Shown: positions 21,102 through 28,286 of the stretch, one piece after another
How the letters are laid out: each line of letters opens with the position of its first letter
Numbering within the stretch: the first letter of the stretch is position 1
From: a virus
Length of the DNA: 30,684 nucleotides
Direction: 5' to 3' (one strand)
Virus record (IMG/VR): IMGVR_UViG_3300023174_009219
Coordinates: 1 to 30,684 of that record
Notes under the pieces: generated by a model
Told to the model about the DNA's origin: nothing
Seen by the model: only the letters and a program-made list of their open reading frames with translations
Databases searched by the model: none
Made by a program: the position numbers and the translations under genes

Positions 21102-22889
21102 TTACGCTAACTCCGCTGACTCCGCAGGAAGATCAACCGGAGCCGAGGGCTGGCGACCAAAATTATTCCTCATAATTGCCCAGGCTACACAATGCAGCTT
21201 CGTACAATCTCCGAAGTGATCGTTCGCCACTTTCTTCCAATAGAAGGGACTAACCCGGCTGTTCTTATTCTCGAGCATCTGCTGGCCGGTATGCCCCTCG
21301 ATGTAGTCGCGCCCGATATCCGAGGGAAGGTGAAGATTTGGTGGCAACTTCTTTTTGATCCTCTCCAGGTACAGATGCGTCTTCCAAGCGAAGTCGCCGT
21401 AGGTGTAGAGAAAGAGATTCAGTCCCTTGATCGTCGTGACTGCGTAGTTCCCAAAGGTGCTATCCGATCCCTTTGAGGGATAATAGAGGCCGTTTGATTT
21501 CGCACACACGGAATACACTCGCTCAGTCAGGAATCCAGAATCGATTAGCCCGGCCACCGGCGCGACGATCTCATCACTCCCCGGGAGCTGATACCGACGC
21601 GCCGCAAGGAACTCAGGAGAGATCAGATCCTCGATAGATAAGACGGTCCCATAATCCACGACCCAGCTCTCTCCATCTTGATTCCGAGCCTCGACGCTCC
21701 AGTGGGTCTGCTTCTCTCCGGGATCGGCGCAAAGTGTCAGGATCGCGGAAGATCCTCCATCCGTAACGGCTGCCGGGATATCTCTGAGCTTGTAGTCACT
21801 ACGGAGTTCGAGGATGGAATCCTCGCGGACGGATGAAGCGCGGTTCTCAAAGGGGAGTCCCTCATAGGTATTGCGGAAATCATGAAGCCCTCCTGGGGAT
21901 GAGGACTTCTGAAGGAAGAGCTTGGCAAGTTCTCCCCAAGTCATCTGAGGAGAATAGAGTGCGGAGATATGGCAGGAGATATGATCCCTAGGAGCGGAGA
22001 GATTTCCCGCGATCCAACGCCCGGAATCCACGAGCTCGCGCTGGATCTCCTGCGGCCATAAGTCGCCGCAATCAATACACTGATAACAGGCCGACTCAGC
22101 TACTCCATCCAGATCCCACGCCCCGCTCGGACAACGAAGCTCATCCGACCACTTGACCTGATCGAACTCAAGATGCTGCTCTGTGCCACACGACCGGCAC
22201 GCGACATGATACCGGTGCTGGCTCCCGGCTAAGAACTGAGACCAGATCGCTCCGGTCTCGACCGTCGGGGTAGATGCCAGGACTCGCTTGCAGATGGTCC
22301 GGTAGAAGTTCGTGCGAGCCATGGCGAGCTCTAGGGAAGGGGCTTCCGTAGCGGAAGCATCAGGCCACTTGTCCACCTCATCACAGAAAAGATATCGGGT
22401 AGGGCGGGAGGCTAGGTTTGCCTCGGAGTTCGACCCGACCAATTTCACCGTGCAGCTCTTGAACTGCATCTCGGTCTTCTTGAAGAGATCAGGGTCATCA
22501 GGCATGAGTGGCCTGATGGCAGCACACGATCTCATCCGAGGGATCAGCTCTCTTTCGCTCCAGCTCTTCGCATTCTCAGCAGTCGAGGTGACATAGAGGA
22601 TCGGGCCCGGGTCTTCGGCAATGGCGTACTGAATGAGGTTCGCCAAGAGTGTCGTCCCGCCGATCTGGGCACTTTTTACAAAAGTGATCTGCCTGATCTT
22701 CCGATCTCCGAACCAGAGATGAAGCTGGCGAAGATATGGGGTGAAATTGCAGTTAAACCGTCCAGGGCGGGGGGAAAAGCGTGGATCCAGTGTGATCTCG
22801 CTCTCAGCCCATGTCAGTGGGTCATGCCGTACGCGAGGCTCCCACATCGAGGAGAGCTCCTCTTCAAGCTCCAGGAGTGCCGGTGACAT
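21102..22889 (-). CDS. terL: Terminase large subunit (GpA family)
   Basis: This 595-residue protein is the packaging motor and nuclease. The N-terminus (DPLTWAESEITLDPRFSPRPG) and the ATPase domain follow the GpA pattern. A deviant Walker A at 72-80 reads KSAQIGGTT, with Gly in place of the usual Lys, as happens in this family. An ILYVTSTAENAKSW segment follows. Walker B is RYLFCDEVDKW (D170, E171). A zinc-binding pair, CRSCGTEQHL and CYQCIDCGDLW, is typical of GpA. The nuclease half follows, with ILTLCADPGEKQTHW and LIDSGFLTE. GpA-type motors usually cut at cos sites. The ATG at 22889 overlaps the small subunit gene by 26 nt. Confidence 0.92.
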   Translation of the reverse strand: MSPALLELEEELSSMWEPRVRHDPLTWAESEITLDPRFSPRPGRFNCNFTPYLRQLHLWFGDRKIRQITFVKSAQIGGTTLLANLIQYAIAEDPGPILYVTSTAENAKSWSERELIPRMRSCAAIRPLMPDDPDLFKKTEMQFKSCTVKLVGSNSEANLASRPTRYLFCDEVDKWPDASATEAPSLELAMARTNFYRTICKRVLASTPTVETGAIWSQFLAGSQHRYHVACRSCGTEQHLEFDQVKWSDELRCPSGAWDLDGVAESACYQCIDCGDLWPQEIQRELVDSGRWIAGNLSAPRDHISCHISALYSPQMTWGELAKLFLQKSSSPGGLHDFRNTYEGLPFENRASSVREDSILELRSDYKLRDIPAAVTDGGSSAILTLCADPGEKQTHWSVEARNQDGESWVVDYGTVLSIEDLISPEFLAARRYQLPGSDEIVAPVAGLIDSGFLTERVYSVCAKSNGLYYPSKGSDSTFGNYAVTTIKGLNLFLYTYGDFAWKTHLYLERIKKKLPPNLHLPSDIGRDYIEGHTGQQMLENKNSRVSPFYWKKVANDHFGDCTKLHCVAWAIMRNNFGRQPSAPVDLPAESAELA

Positions 22890-23469
22890 CGGAAGATGAG
22901 GAAGAATATGACCAAGGGGTGGCGCGGGCCGAGACAGCCAACTCTCTTAGGATCGCATGGACCTCAGAGCGCGTGATCTCGGCGACGTCGACGGAAGAAT
23001 CGATCCGTGAAGCTAGAACATCAGGAAGATTTTCCATGAGGCCCTTGGCCATGGCCATGTTACCCAGGATGAACTCGCTGACTTTGGAAACCTCGACCAG
23101 CTTCCCTGATGCGGTAGCGAGTTTCAGGTTATTCTCGGCTGCGATAATCCAAAGCTTGTGAGCATCGGTCGTATTCTTGATGAGGGTTCCAAGGGAGTTG
23201 ATATTTCCATTGGCTTCAGCCTGATCGCACAGAGAGGAGAGTCTGGAAACTCTGATGGCAGCGGCGGTCTCTGCTTCATCCGGGGTCATTGGTTTAGCAG
23301 AGGCCTCGGGACGGGCAAATGAGAAGGTGGCATCTTGCGCCCTGGAACGAATGAACTCCCTCCAACGTGGATCTTCCTTGGTACGCCAGTTCCTCACAGC
23401 GCGGACGGAAACGGAATGTGCCTGGGCGCACTCTTCGATCAGCGCGGCATCGTGTCGGGAATTCCTCAT
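22864..23469 (-). CDS. terS: Terminase small subunit (HTH)
   Basis: This 201-residue protein has an N-terminal HTH (LIEECAQAHSVSVRAVRNW, then RTKEDPRWREFIRSRA) for recognising packaging DNA. A long helical oligomerisation part follows (TPDEAETAAAIRVSRLSSLC, then NTTDAHKLWIIAAENNLKLA and VSEFILGNMAMAKGLMENLP). The C-terminus (ILRELAVSARATPWSYSSSS) is likely to contact the large subunit. It directly precedes terL. The ATG at 23469 has TTGACA exactly 13 nt upstream. The gene-free region upstream of it contains nine GGCAGGT heptamers that it may bind. Confidence 0.82.
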   Translation of the reverse strand: MRNSRHDAALIEECAQAHSVSVRAVRNWRTKEDPRWREFIRSRAQDATFSFARPEASAKPMTPDEAETAAAIRVSRLSSLCDQAEANGNINSLGTLIKNTTDAHKLWIIAAENNLKLATASGKLVEVSKVSEFILGNMAMAKGLMENLPDVLASRIDSSVDVAEITRSEVHAILRELAVSARATPWSYSSSSSDVTGTPGA

Positions 23470-23482
23470 GGCTTCCGTGGAA

Positions 23483-23488
23483 TGTCAA
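23483..23488 (-). promoter_or_regulatory. TTGACA start-proximal motif (N13)
   Basis: TTGACA on the - strand lies exactly 13 nt before the terS ATG at 23469. Confidence 0.6.
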
Positions 23489-23591
23489 AGGAACGGAACG
23501 GAAGAGATCGGGAACGGAAGGAAGTGGAGGGCTTCCCTAATGTCCTAAGCTGATTCACGCATAAACAAAGCCAGTGCGCCCAACCGCTTGG

Positions 23592-23597
23592 ATTATA
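23592..23597 (-). promoter_or_regulatory. Possible late promoter -10 (TATAAT)
   Basis: A perfect TATAAT lies about 120 nt upstream of terS, at the head of the packaging/structural block. No matching -35 is present at 16-18 nt, so this is weak evidence on its own. Confidence 0.25.
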
Positions 23598-23632
23598 TGA
23601 CGGGAAAAGATTCCTTACTCCCAGGGGTGTTT

Positions 23633-23895
23633 GGCAGGTTAGGCAGGTCGAGATCACCTTTCCCCTAGTCTCACTCGGATGAGGCTATCGAAAAAACTAG
23701 CCTGATTTACCAATTACCTGCCTTACCTACCTTAGAGAAGTAGTAAAGTAATAGTAATTAAGGACTTTGATGGTCGGCAGGTCAGAAAAAAGCACCTGCC
23801 TCATCAGGCAGGTGACCTGCCCGAAATGAACCTTGTACCTCGGATCCGCACCCTTCTTTGTTGGTAATCCGTCTTTCTTAGGCAGGTGACCTGCC
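23633..23895. repeat. Nine GGCAGGT heptamers with two 15-bp palindromes
   Basis: GGCAGGT occurs at 23633, 23642, 23776, 23807 and 23881. Its complement ACCTGCC occurs at 23716, 23794, 23815 and 23889. The pairs 23807-23821 and 23881-23895 are identical palindromes GGCAGGTGACCTGCC. A near-copy ACCTACC follows at 23725. Clustered repeats of this type are binding sites for an oligomeric DNA-binding protein. Confidence 0.85.
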
Positions 23896-24000
23896 TCTCA
23901 GGTGAACTCCAAAGGGCGTGGGACGGAACCGAGAAGGCGCACCTCTAGGCGCCGAGTCAACGATATGAGTTCGATGAATAGTAGCTCCGATTCTGTTATC

Positions 24001-24040
24001 AAAAGGAAAAGCCCGTGAGAGGCTTTTCCTCATCACGGGC
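24001..24040 (-). terminator. Intrinsic terminator of the replication operon
   Basis: On the - strand GCCCGTGA (24040-24033) pairs with TCACGGGC (24018-24011). The stem is extended inside by GAGG/CCTC with a one-base bulge and an AAAAG loop, giving 12 pairs. TTTTCCTTTT follows. The stem begins 25 nt after the ATPase stop. GGAAAAGCC/GGCTTTTCC (24005-24029) can form a competing 9-bp stem that would open the terminator. Confidence 0.82.
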
Positions 24041-24064
24041 GATCCGTTGAGACTGTCCGATACG

Positions 24065-25168
24065 TCAACTCACTCGGTACTTGCGGTCATTCTTGCCACC
24101 CACTCGGTCGAACTTCACGGTTCCGATATCATCACCGAACCGAAAGACTCTCCCGGTGTAGCGACCAAAGAGCTTACCCATCCTAGACTTCGACTTCGGC
24201 CAGATCGAGAATTCCTTGGTCTCACGGTCCACGGATCCCGCGATACCTTCGCTGAAGAGACCCTCGGCGCGGCAGAGCTGCACCAGCCGGTCAAAGGAAA
24301 TCCCCTCGCGAGTGGGTAGGAGCATTCCGTCCTGGTACAACTCACCGGCCATGATCTTGACCAGATCGCGCATATCGGCGGCTTCAGGATCGCCGAACTC
24401 CTCGCTATTGGGACGCAGCAGGGGATCTCCGAACCCAGAGAACTCCACGATGCCTCCGATGATCCGCGCCCAATCCTCGAATCCCGCCAGCCTAGAGGAG
24501 CAGGGGGGGCGTCCTGATTTATCCCAGGCAACGATCAGCGACCAGAGAGCCGAGAGAATGGCATAGCGCACCTCGGGCCGCGCGAGATACTCAGCCCCCA
24601 TGGGCCGCTCGATCTTGCGAGCCTGTGGGTCGGCTTCCTTGACGAAGAGATCGATGAAGATTGAGCGACCGGCGATATCGGCTGAGACCTCTGCTTGATT
24701 CGAGGTGAACATCAGCATCGTCTGCTTGGAGATCTCGTACTTTGTCGAGGAACCAAGACGGCGAACCGACACCACATTCGAGGTGGCGAACTGCTCCAGA
24801 TAAGCCGAGTCGATCTTCTCCTTCACGTTGTCGAAGATAATCGAGGCCGAAGCCGCGAGGACTTCCGAGTCCAGCACCTTTTGGAGCTCTTCCTTTTCTC
24901 CTGGAAGGGCACGCATCGAGGCGAATCCACGCACGGGGATTTCAACGACCATTGCCAGCAGAGACTTACCCGCCCGGGGGCCGTTTGCATTCCAGATCAC
25001 AAGCGGGACTTGAGCCTGTTCGGGTAGGAGAGAGACAGCGAAGCGCGTCATCATGGCCGCGATCTGGCAGGAGAGAGAACGACCTCCATCCTCGGCAAAT
25101 GGGAACTCATGGAGGAGATCCTTCAGGAAATCGACAGCGGCCTCTTTAGGCATTAGATCATAGCTCAT
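24065..25168 (-). CDS. Replicative helicase-type AAA+ ATPase, C-terminal part
   Basis: This 367-residue protein resembles the C-terminal ATPase half of phage/plasmid primase-helicases. FLKDLLHEFPFAEDGGRSLS is the usual lead-in. Walker A reads N62-G-P-R-A-G-K68-S69, with Asn in the first Gly position. Walker B is ASIIFDNVKE (D113). A sensor-like LMFTSNQAEVSADIAGR with IFIDLFV follows and holds the likely arginine finger. The C-terminal 100 residues look like a winged-helix domain. In typical relatives this part is joined to an N-terminal domain like the one at 26524-27018; here five small genes lie between. The ATG at 25168 overlaps the upstream stop as ATGA. Confidence 0.8.
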   Translation of the reverse strand: MSYDLMPKEAAVDFLKDLLHEFPFAEDGGRSLSCQIAAMMTRFAVSLLPEQAQVPLVIWNANGPRAGKSLLAMVVEIPVRGFASMRALPGEKEELQKVLDSEVLAASASIIFDNVKEKIDSAYLEQFATSNVVSVRRLGSSTKYEISKQTMLMFTSNQAEVSADIAGRSIFIDLFVKEADPQARKIERPMGAEYLARPEVRYAILSALWSLIVAWDKSGRPPCSSRLAGFEDWARIIGGIVEFSGFGDPLLRPNSEEFGDPEAADMRDLVKIMAGELYQDGMLLPTREGISFDRLVQLCRAEGLFSEGIAGSVDRETKEFSIWPKSKSRMGKLFGRYTGRVFRFGDDIGTVKFDRVGGKNDRKYRVS

Positions 25169-25473
25169 AGAGATTCGATGGCGTTGGTGTAGTTTTTGAG
25201 ACGCTTGCGAACCAATTCCAACTCTTCCAAGAGCCGCAGTATCGTCTCCTCACTCCGTAGCTGATTTCTTAGAGACTCGGTGAGTTGCATATCGAGCGAA
25301 GCAATCCTCTCTCTCAGCCTAGAAATCTCAGGCCATACCTCACCAGAGGGGGCGGGGGGGGTGGTATTGTTGAGTTCTCGTTCCAGCCCCCTTGCGTATT
25401 CGAGAATGTTGGCGGCGATGCAGCCTCCCTGCATGAGCTTGTCCGTTCGCGGGGTGTCGGTTTCCTGAGTCAT
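25165..25473 (-). CDS. Small phage protein with DTPRTD motif
   Basis: This 102-residue protein begins MTQETDTPRTDKLMQGGC and continues with an amphipathic helix (ANILEYARGLERELN) and a long coiled coil (ISRLRERIASLDMQLTESLR). The T-P-R-T-D N-terminus with a following A-R-x-L-E-R-E-L helix is common in small phage early proteins of unknown function. The ATG at 25473 matches that family N-terminus. An ATG at 25533 would add 20 residues that derive from a duplicated sequence. It is ATGA-coupled to the ATPase gene. Confidence 0.68.
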   Translation of the reverse strand: MTQETDTPRTDKLMQGGCIAANILEYARGLERELNNTTPPAPSGEVWPEISRLRERIASLDMQLTESLRNQLRSEETILRLLEELELVRKRLKNYTNAIESL

Positions 25474-25515
25474 ATTTGTTGGTTCTGTAGTGGGATGGTT
25501 ACAAAAAAGTACTTC

Positions 25516-25573
25516 TGTTGAGTTATTTGTCATGTTTTTGGCGTTTTACTCAGTTTGTTGAGTTATTTGGCAT
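25516..25573 (-). repeat. Duplicated 18-bp element at a gene junction
   Basis: TGTTGAGTTATTTGKCAT occurs at 25516-25533 and 25556-25573, 40 bp apart, with one mismatch. One copy forms the end of the upstream zinc protein (PNNSTN). The other forms a possible start (MTNNSTE) of the next gene. Confidence 0.7.
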
Positions 25574-25765
25574 ATCCCTCCGCATAGTTCCACAGCCAGC
25601 CTTGCAACATCCATTGTCGCCGCCCTCGATGTACGAGCTGCCGTGATGTTCTTTGGAGAGATCCCACCAGCCCTGATCGTGTTGACAACAGAGATCACAA
25701 ACGGTGCTGTGGTTATGGTCGTACTTGTACCAACCTGTGCCCTGGCATTTTTTGCAGTCCTTCAT
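25550..25765 (-). CDS. Small Cys-rich zinc-finger-like protein
   Basis: This 71-residue protein starts KDCKKCQGTGWYKYDHN, where C-x2-C-x-G-x-G resembles one half of a DnaJ-type zinc finger. A CDLCCQHD segment follows and could complete a four-ligand site. A second cluster, GCCKAGCG, lies near the end. It is probably a small zinc-binding protein of unknown target. The ATG at 25765 overlaps the upstream stop as ATGA. The C-terminus lies in the duplicated 18-bp element. Confidence 0.68.
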   Translation of the reverse strand: MKDCKKCQGTGWYKYDHNHSTVCDLCCQHDQGWWDLSKEHHGSSYIEGGDNGCCKAGCGTMRRDMPNNSTN

Positions 25766-25962
25766 TTGGTAAAGAAAGGGTTACTGGGGTTCCTCTCTAG
25801 GCAAGCTGCTTGCCATTCTAGCAGTCGTTCTAGGTCAGCGCAGTTCGCTTTGCACCTTGGGCAGATAGGATCTTGCAGCCTTTGCTCTGGCTTATTGGCT
25901 CTCCGGGCCTTGAAGCCACAACCAACACAAATGTATCGTCGTGATGGAAGTGGATCGCTCAT
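25762..25962 (-). CDS. Small zinc-ribbon protein
   Basis: This 66-residue protein has a zinc ribbon: ICVGCGFKARRAN (C-x2-C) and ICPRCKANC (C-x2-C with an extra Cys). A helix follows (DLERLLEWQAACLERN). Zinc ribbons of this size occur in many phage early operons, usually as nucleic-acid or protein-binding modules; the partner is unknown. It is ATGA-coupled at both ends. Confidence 0.7.
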   Translation of the reverse strand: MSDPLPSRRYICVGCGFKARRANKPEQRLQDPICPRCKANCADLERLLEWQAACLERNPSNPFFTK

Positions 25963-26177
25963 TCCAGTACGAGATCGTTGTCGTGAATGAGATCGTTCAG
26001 ATGCTTCCGAACAGCTACAAGCGCATCGTCGGCATCTTCAAACGGATTCCCGTACTTGAGCCAGTTTCGGAGTTCCCCATCTAGCTCCTGAAGGCAATAC
26101 TTAAAACGGGTTCCGTCAAGTGCGTTACGATGCTCTTGTTCCTCTTCGGGTAGGTTGAATTCGAGTGTGGCTTTCAT
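25959..26177 (-). CDS. Conserved small phage protein (KATLEFNLPEE type)
   Basis: This 72-residue protein begins MKATLEFNLPEEEQEHRNAL and continues with ELDGELRNWLKYG. I recognise this as a widespread family of small early phage proteins with a strand followed by helices, commonly left without a function. It is acidic with an Asp-rich C-terminus. Both ends are ATGA-coupled to neighbours, so it belongs to the same transcript as the replication genes. Confidence 0.7.
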   Translation of the reverse strand: MKATLEFNLPEEEQEHRNALDGTRFKYCLQELDGELRNWLKYGNPFEDADDALVAVRKHLNDLIHDNDLVLE

Positions 26178-26527
26178 TCGATTTCCCCCTTGAGTGCGGC
26201 GAGTTCATCTGCCAATTCTTCGTGATAAACAGTAACCGCTTGCTTTTGGTTGTCCCAAAACTCTTCCGCAATCTCGACGGCTCGGTTGCGCTGTGACCGA
26301 AGCCTCTCGACCTCGGCCTTTAGTTCAGAATTTTCGATTGTGTCATCGTCGATGATCTCAATGCAGTTTCTTTTCTGTTGCTGTAGTTCCTTGATCTGCT
26401 TGCGTTGAGCGTTCAGCTCCTCGGCGATGACGCGGTTAATGGATTCCTGCAACCTCATCCAGTGGGATAGGTCAAGGGCATCTGTTCGAGGTGTATCGTT
26501 TGGGTTGTTCATATTTATTGTTTTCAT
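26174..26527 (-). CDS. Coiled-coil small phage protein with DTPRTD motif
   Basis: This 117-residue protein shares the NDTPRTDALDL N-terminus with the gene at 25165-25473. It is then almost wholly helical, with heptad patterns (EELNAQRKQIKELQQQKRN and NSELKAEVERLRSQRNRAVE). The function is unknown. The ATG at 26527 overlaps the upstream stop as ATGA. A second ATG at 26512 (MNNPND) fits the family N-terminus and is an alternative. Two members of one family in the same operon suggest duplication. Confidence 0.66.
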   Translation of the reverse strand: MKTINMNNPNDTPRTDALDLSHWMRLQESINRVIAEELNAQRKQIKELQQQKRNCIEIIDDDTIENSELKAEVERLRSQRNRAVEIAEEFWDNQKQAVTVYHEELADELAALKGEIE

Positions 26528-27018
26528 TCTTTCACTAGGATCTTCGTGGTGGCGTCATAGCCGGGGCCTTGGAGAGTCAGCTCCCCATCGCGGAATATCG
26601 GGATCGAGATGGGCGAGATGCGGCGCAGCGGACGCTGGAGGATCAGGAACTGATGGGACGTGAGACAGGCTTCAGCTTGCATCTTATTCATCGAGTCGGG
26701 ACGCGACTCATAGGCATCGCCACCATGGGGATTCTTCCACGGCATCTTCACCATCTTGACCGTCCGCAGATTCTTCTCCGCATAGGTGCGGAAGCACGCC
26801 GGGGTCAGGGGCGACATCCGATCCGTGCGAGGCTCCAGGACGACTGGTAGACCATCTTGGAGGAATACCCCATTCTGGCACATCACCATGCCGATCTCGC
26901 GAGCGAAGGCCGAGAGGATGCGACCCACCTTCGGCAGCTCCACCTCCGGCAGTTGCGAGGGATGGAAGGTCGGGGTGATTGGTGGCTCCACGGCCACCTC
27001 GGAGATTTGTTCATTCAT
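26524..27018 (-). CDS. Primase-helicase-like N-terminal domain, free-standing
   Basis: This 164-residue protein resembles the domain that precedes the ATPase in phage/plasmid primase-helicases. The indicator is the C-terminal pattern LRRISPISIPIFRDGELTL followed by GPGYDATTKI, that is, I-P-x-x-x-x-D-G-x-L then G-Y-D. The expected ATPase continuation is missing: the protein stops nine residues after GYD, and the ATPase is encoded about 1.35 kb downstream. The start is ATG at 27018 (MNEQISEVAV), with TTGACA 17 nt upstream. It may bind the ATPase in trans. Confidence 0.62.
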   Translation of the reverse strand: MNEQISEVAVEPPITPTFHPSQLPEVELPKVGRILSAFAREIGMVMCQNGVFLQDGLPVVLEPRTDRMSPLTPACFRTYAEKNLRTVKMVKMPWKNPHGGDAYESRPDSMNKMQAEACLTSHQFLILQRPLRRISPISIPIFRDGELTLQGPGYDATTKILVKE

Positions 27019-27035
27019 CGGGTATACTTTTTGAC

Positions 27036-27041
27036 TGTCAA
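27036..27041 (-). promoter_or_regulatory. TTGACA start-proximal motif (N17)
   Basis: TTGACA on the - strand ends 17 nt before the ATG at 27018. It is the only member of the set in the early operon. Confidence 0.5.
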
Positions 27042-27080
27042 TTTTTGGATTCTAACCGGATCAGCAATGGCTCAATCGGC

Positions 27081-28286
27081 TCAGAGCACGCCACTACCGG
27101 CAGACATTTCCGAGAGCGTGGCCGCATCCCGTCGTAGTTCGGCTACCATGGCTGGGAACTTCGGATTGCAGACCTCGTAAAATTTCAGCCGGTCAGCACT
27201 TGCCTCCATTGCAGGGATCGACTCATTCATTGAAGACTCCTGGGCAGCCTTGATGGCATCGCGCAGGGGATCTCGCAGAGGAGCCCGATCCATGATCCTC
27301 TCCCCATAGGGAGGGTGGGGATTCACATAGAGGAGCTTCTGGAGTTTCTCTCCACGATACTGCTGGGGCAGACGGGTCAGACGGACGGCTGTCAGAGCCT
27401 TCGTATCCGCCCCGAATCTCGCCAGCGTCGCCTTCTGAGCATTGGCCCACTGATCCCACTCAGCCTTCGAGCCAGCACCTTTGAGCGAAGCCAGACCCGT
27501 GCCGGGGCCACGGACGCGCAGGAGAGCATGGACTGAACGACCACCGGACGAGTAGATGGCCGAGATCGGGAGGTTCGCCTTGGCGAGAGCACCGAGCCAG
27601 ATCGAGGGATCCGCTTCATCACTCTCGAGGAGAGCGAACTTCCAGCGAGTGACCGACTCCTCCGAGCGGCGCGAGGGTTTTCCAGTTCGGGGATTCTCAT
27701 GAGTGAGACCGGAGACCGGATTTGCCAGATACCACATCCCGCGATCACTTGCCGAGGTCGGGATCGGCTCATCAGGCCAGAGAGCCTGACCTTGAGACTT
27801 ATCATCGGAGAAGATCAACACCTTCTCCCCCGAGTAGAGGAGATCGAGGAAATCTGAGGAGGTCAGTAAGGAAGGATCCGCATAGGATCGAGCGGCGAAC
27901 CAATCGAGCCGAGGACGGAAATCCCCAGCAGCCGAGAGGAGAGCCGCAGGATCGAACTGAATCTTTTCTACCGGCTTGGGAGCTTGGAACTGGAATGGAT
28001 AATGTTCTGGGCGATGTGAGTCACCCAGCAGATACCCAGAGCCCCGGGCGGAATGACTTCCCGCCGCCGAGCGCAGCTTATAGGCCAGATCCCGCTCAGA
28101 CCATGGGGGGGCGCATCTCTGGTTATATTCCGAGAGAATCGACATCGCATCGCCTTCATTCAAGGCGAACCCATGGACTAGCGTACAGGCTACCGCGAAG
28201 AGCGCATCATGGCCACCCGAACCCGAGACCGAAGGCTCCATCCGCGAGACATAACGCGAGGCCCGTTCTGAGATTGAGACACTCAT
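27081..28286 (-). CDS. Primase-like replication protein (PriCT-type plus AEP-like)
   Basis: This 401-residue protein is a probable primase. The N-terminal 70 residues (RASRYVSRMEPSVSGSGGHD, then LVHGFALNEGDAMSILSEYN and WSERDLAYKLRSA) form a helical module common in phage primases. The middle and C-terminal part carries RWKFALLESDEADPSIWLGA, LPISAIYSSGGRSVHALLRV and LTAVRLTRLPQQYRG, then QKLLYVNP. The S-G-G-x-S-x-H and R-x-P motifs resemble archaeo-eukaryotic-type primases. It should make primers for the helicase encoded downstream. The ATG at 28286 overlaps the upstream stop by one base (TGATG). Low similarity in the first catalytic motif leaves activity unproven. Confidence 0.72.
   Translation of the reverse strand: MSVSISERASRYVSRMEPSVSGSGGHDALFAVACTLVHGFALNEGDAMSILSEYNQRCAPPWSERDLAYKLRSAAGSHSARGSGYLLGDSHRPEHYPFQFQAPKPVEKIQFDPAALLSAAGDFRPRLDWFAARSYADPSLLTSSDFLDLLYSGEKVLIFSDDKSQGQALWPDEPIPTSASDRGMWYLANPVSGLTHENPRTGKPSRRSEESVTRWKFALLESDEADPSIWLGALAKANLPISAIYSSGGRSVHALLRVRGPGTGLASLKGAGSKAEWDQWANAQKATLARFGADTKALTAVRLTRLPQQYRGEKLQKLLYVNPHPPYGERIMDRAPLRDPLRDAIKAAQESSMNESIPAMEASADRLKFYEVCNPKFPAMVAELRRDAATLSEMSAGSGVL

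Larger units (their letters stand above)
23470..24064. other. Gene-free region, candidate cos/packaging site or origin
   Basis: This is the longest stretch without a gene (595 bp). It holds the TTGACA site of terS and GGAACGGAA repeats (about 23489-23521). It also has a TATAAT on the - strand, nine GGCAGGT heptamers, an AT-rich patch (about 23733-23765), a small GGCGC/GCGCC inverted repeat (23936-23953) and the early-operon terminator. In lambda-like phages the cos site lies directly upstream of the small terminase gene, so this region is the best candidate. A replication origin is the alternative. No coding frame of note is seen. Confidence 0.6.

Noticed and set aside
4837-23488. TTGACA sites as ordinary -35 promoter boxes
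   Set aside because: With 13-18 nt to the start codon, a normal -10 and transcription start would fall within the gene. No TATAAT-like partner is found at the right distance.
23633-23895. CRISPR array
   Set aside because: The heptamers are too short, vary in orientation and spacing, and have no uniform repeat-spacer form.
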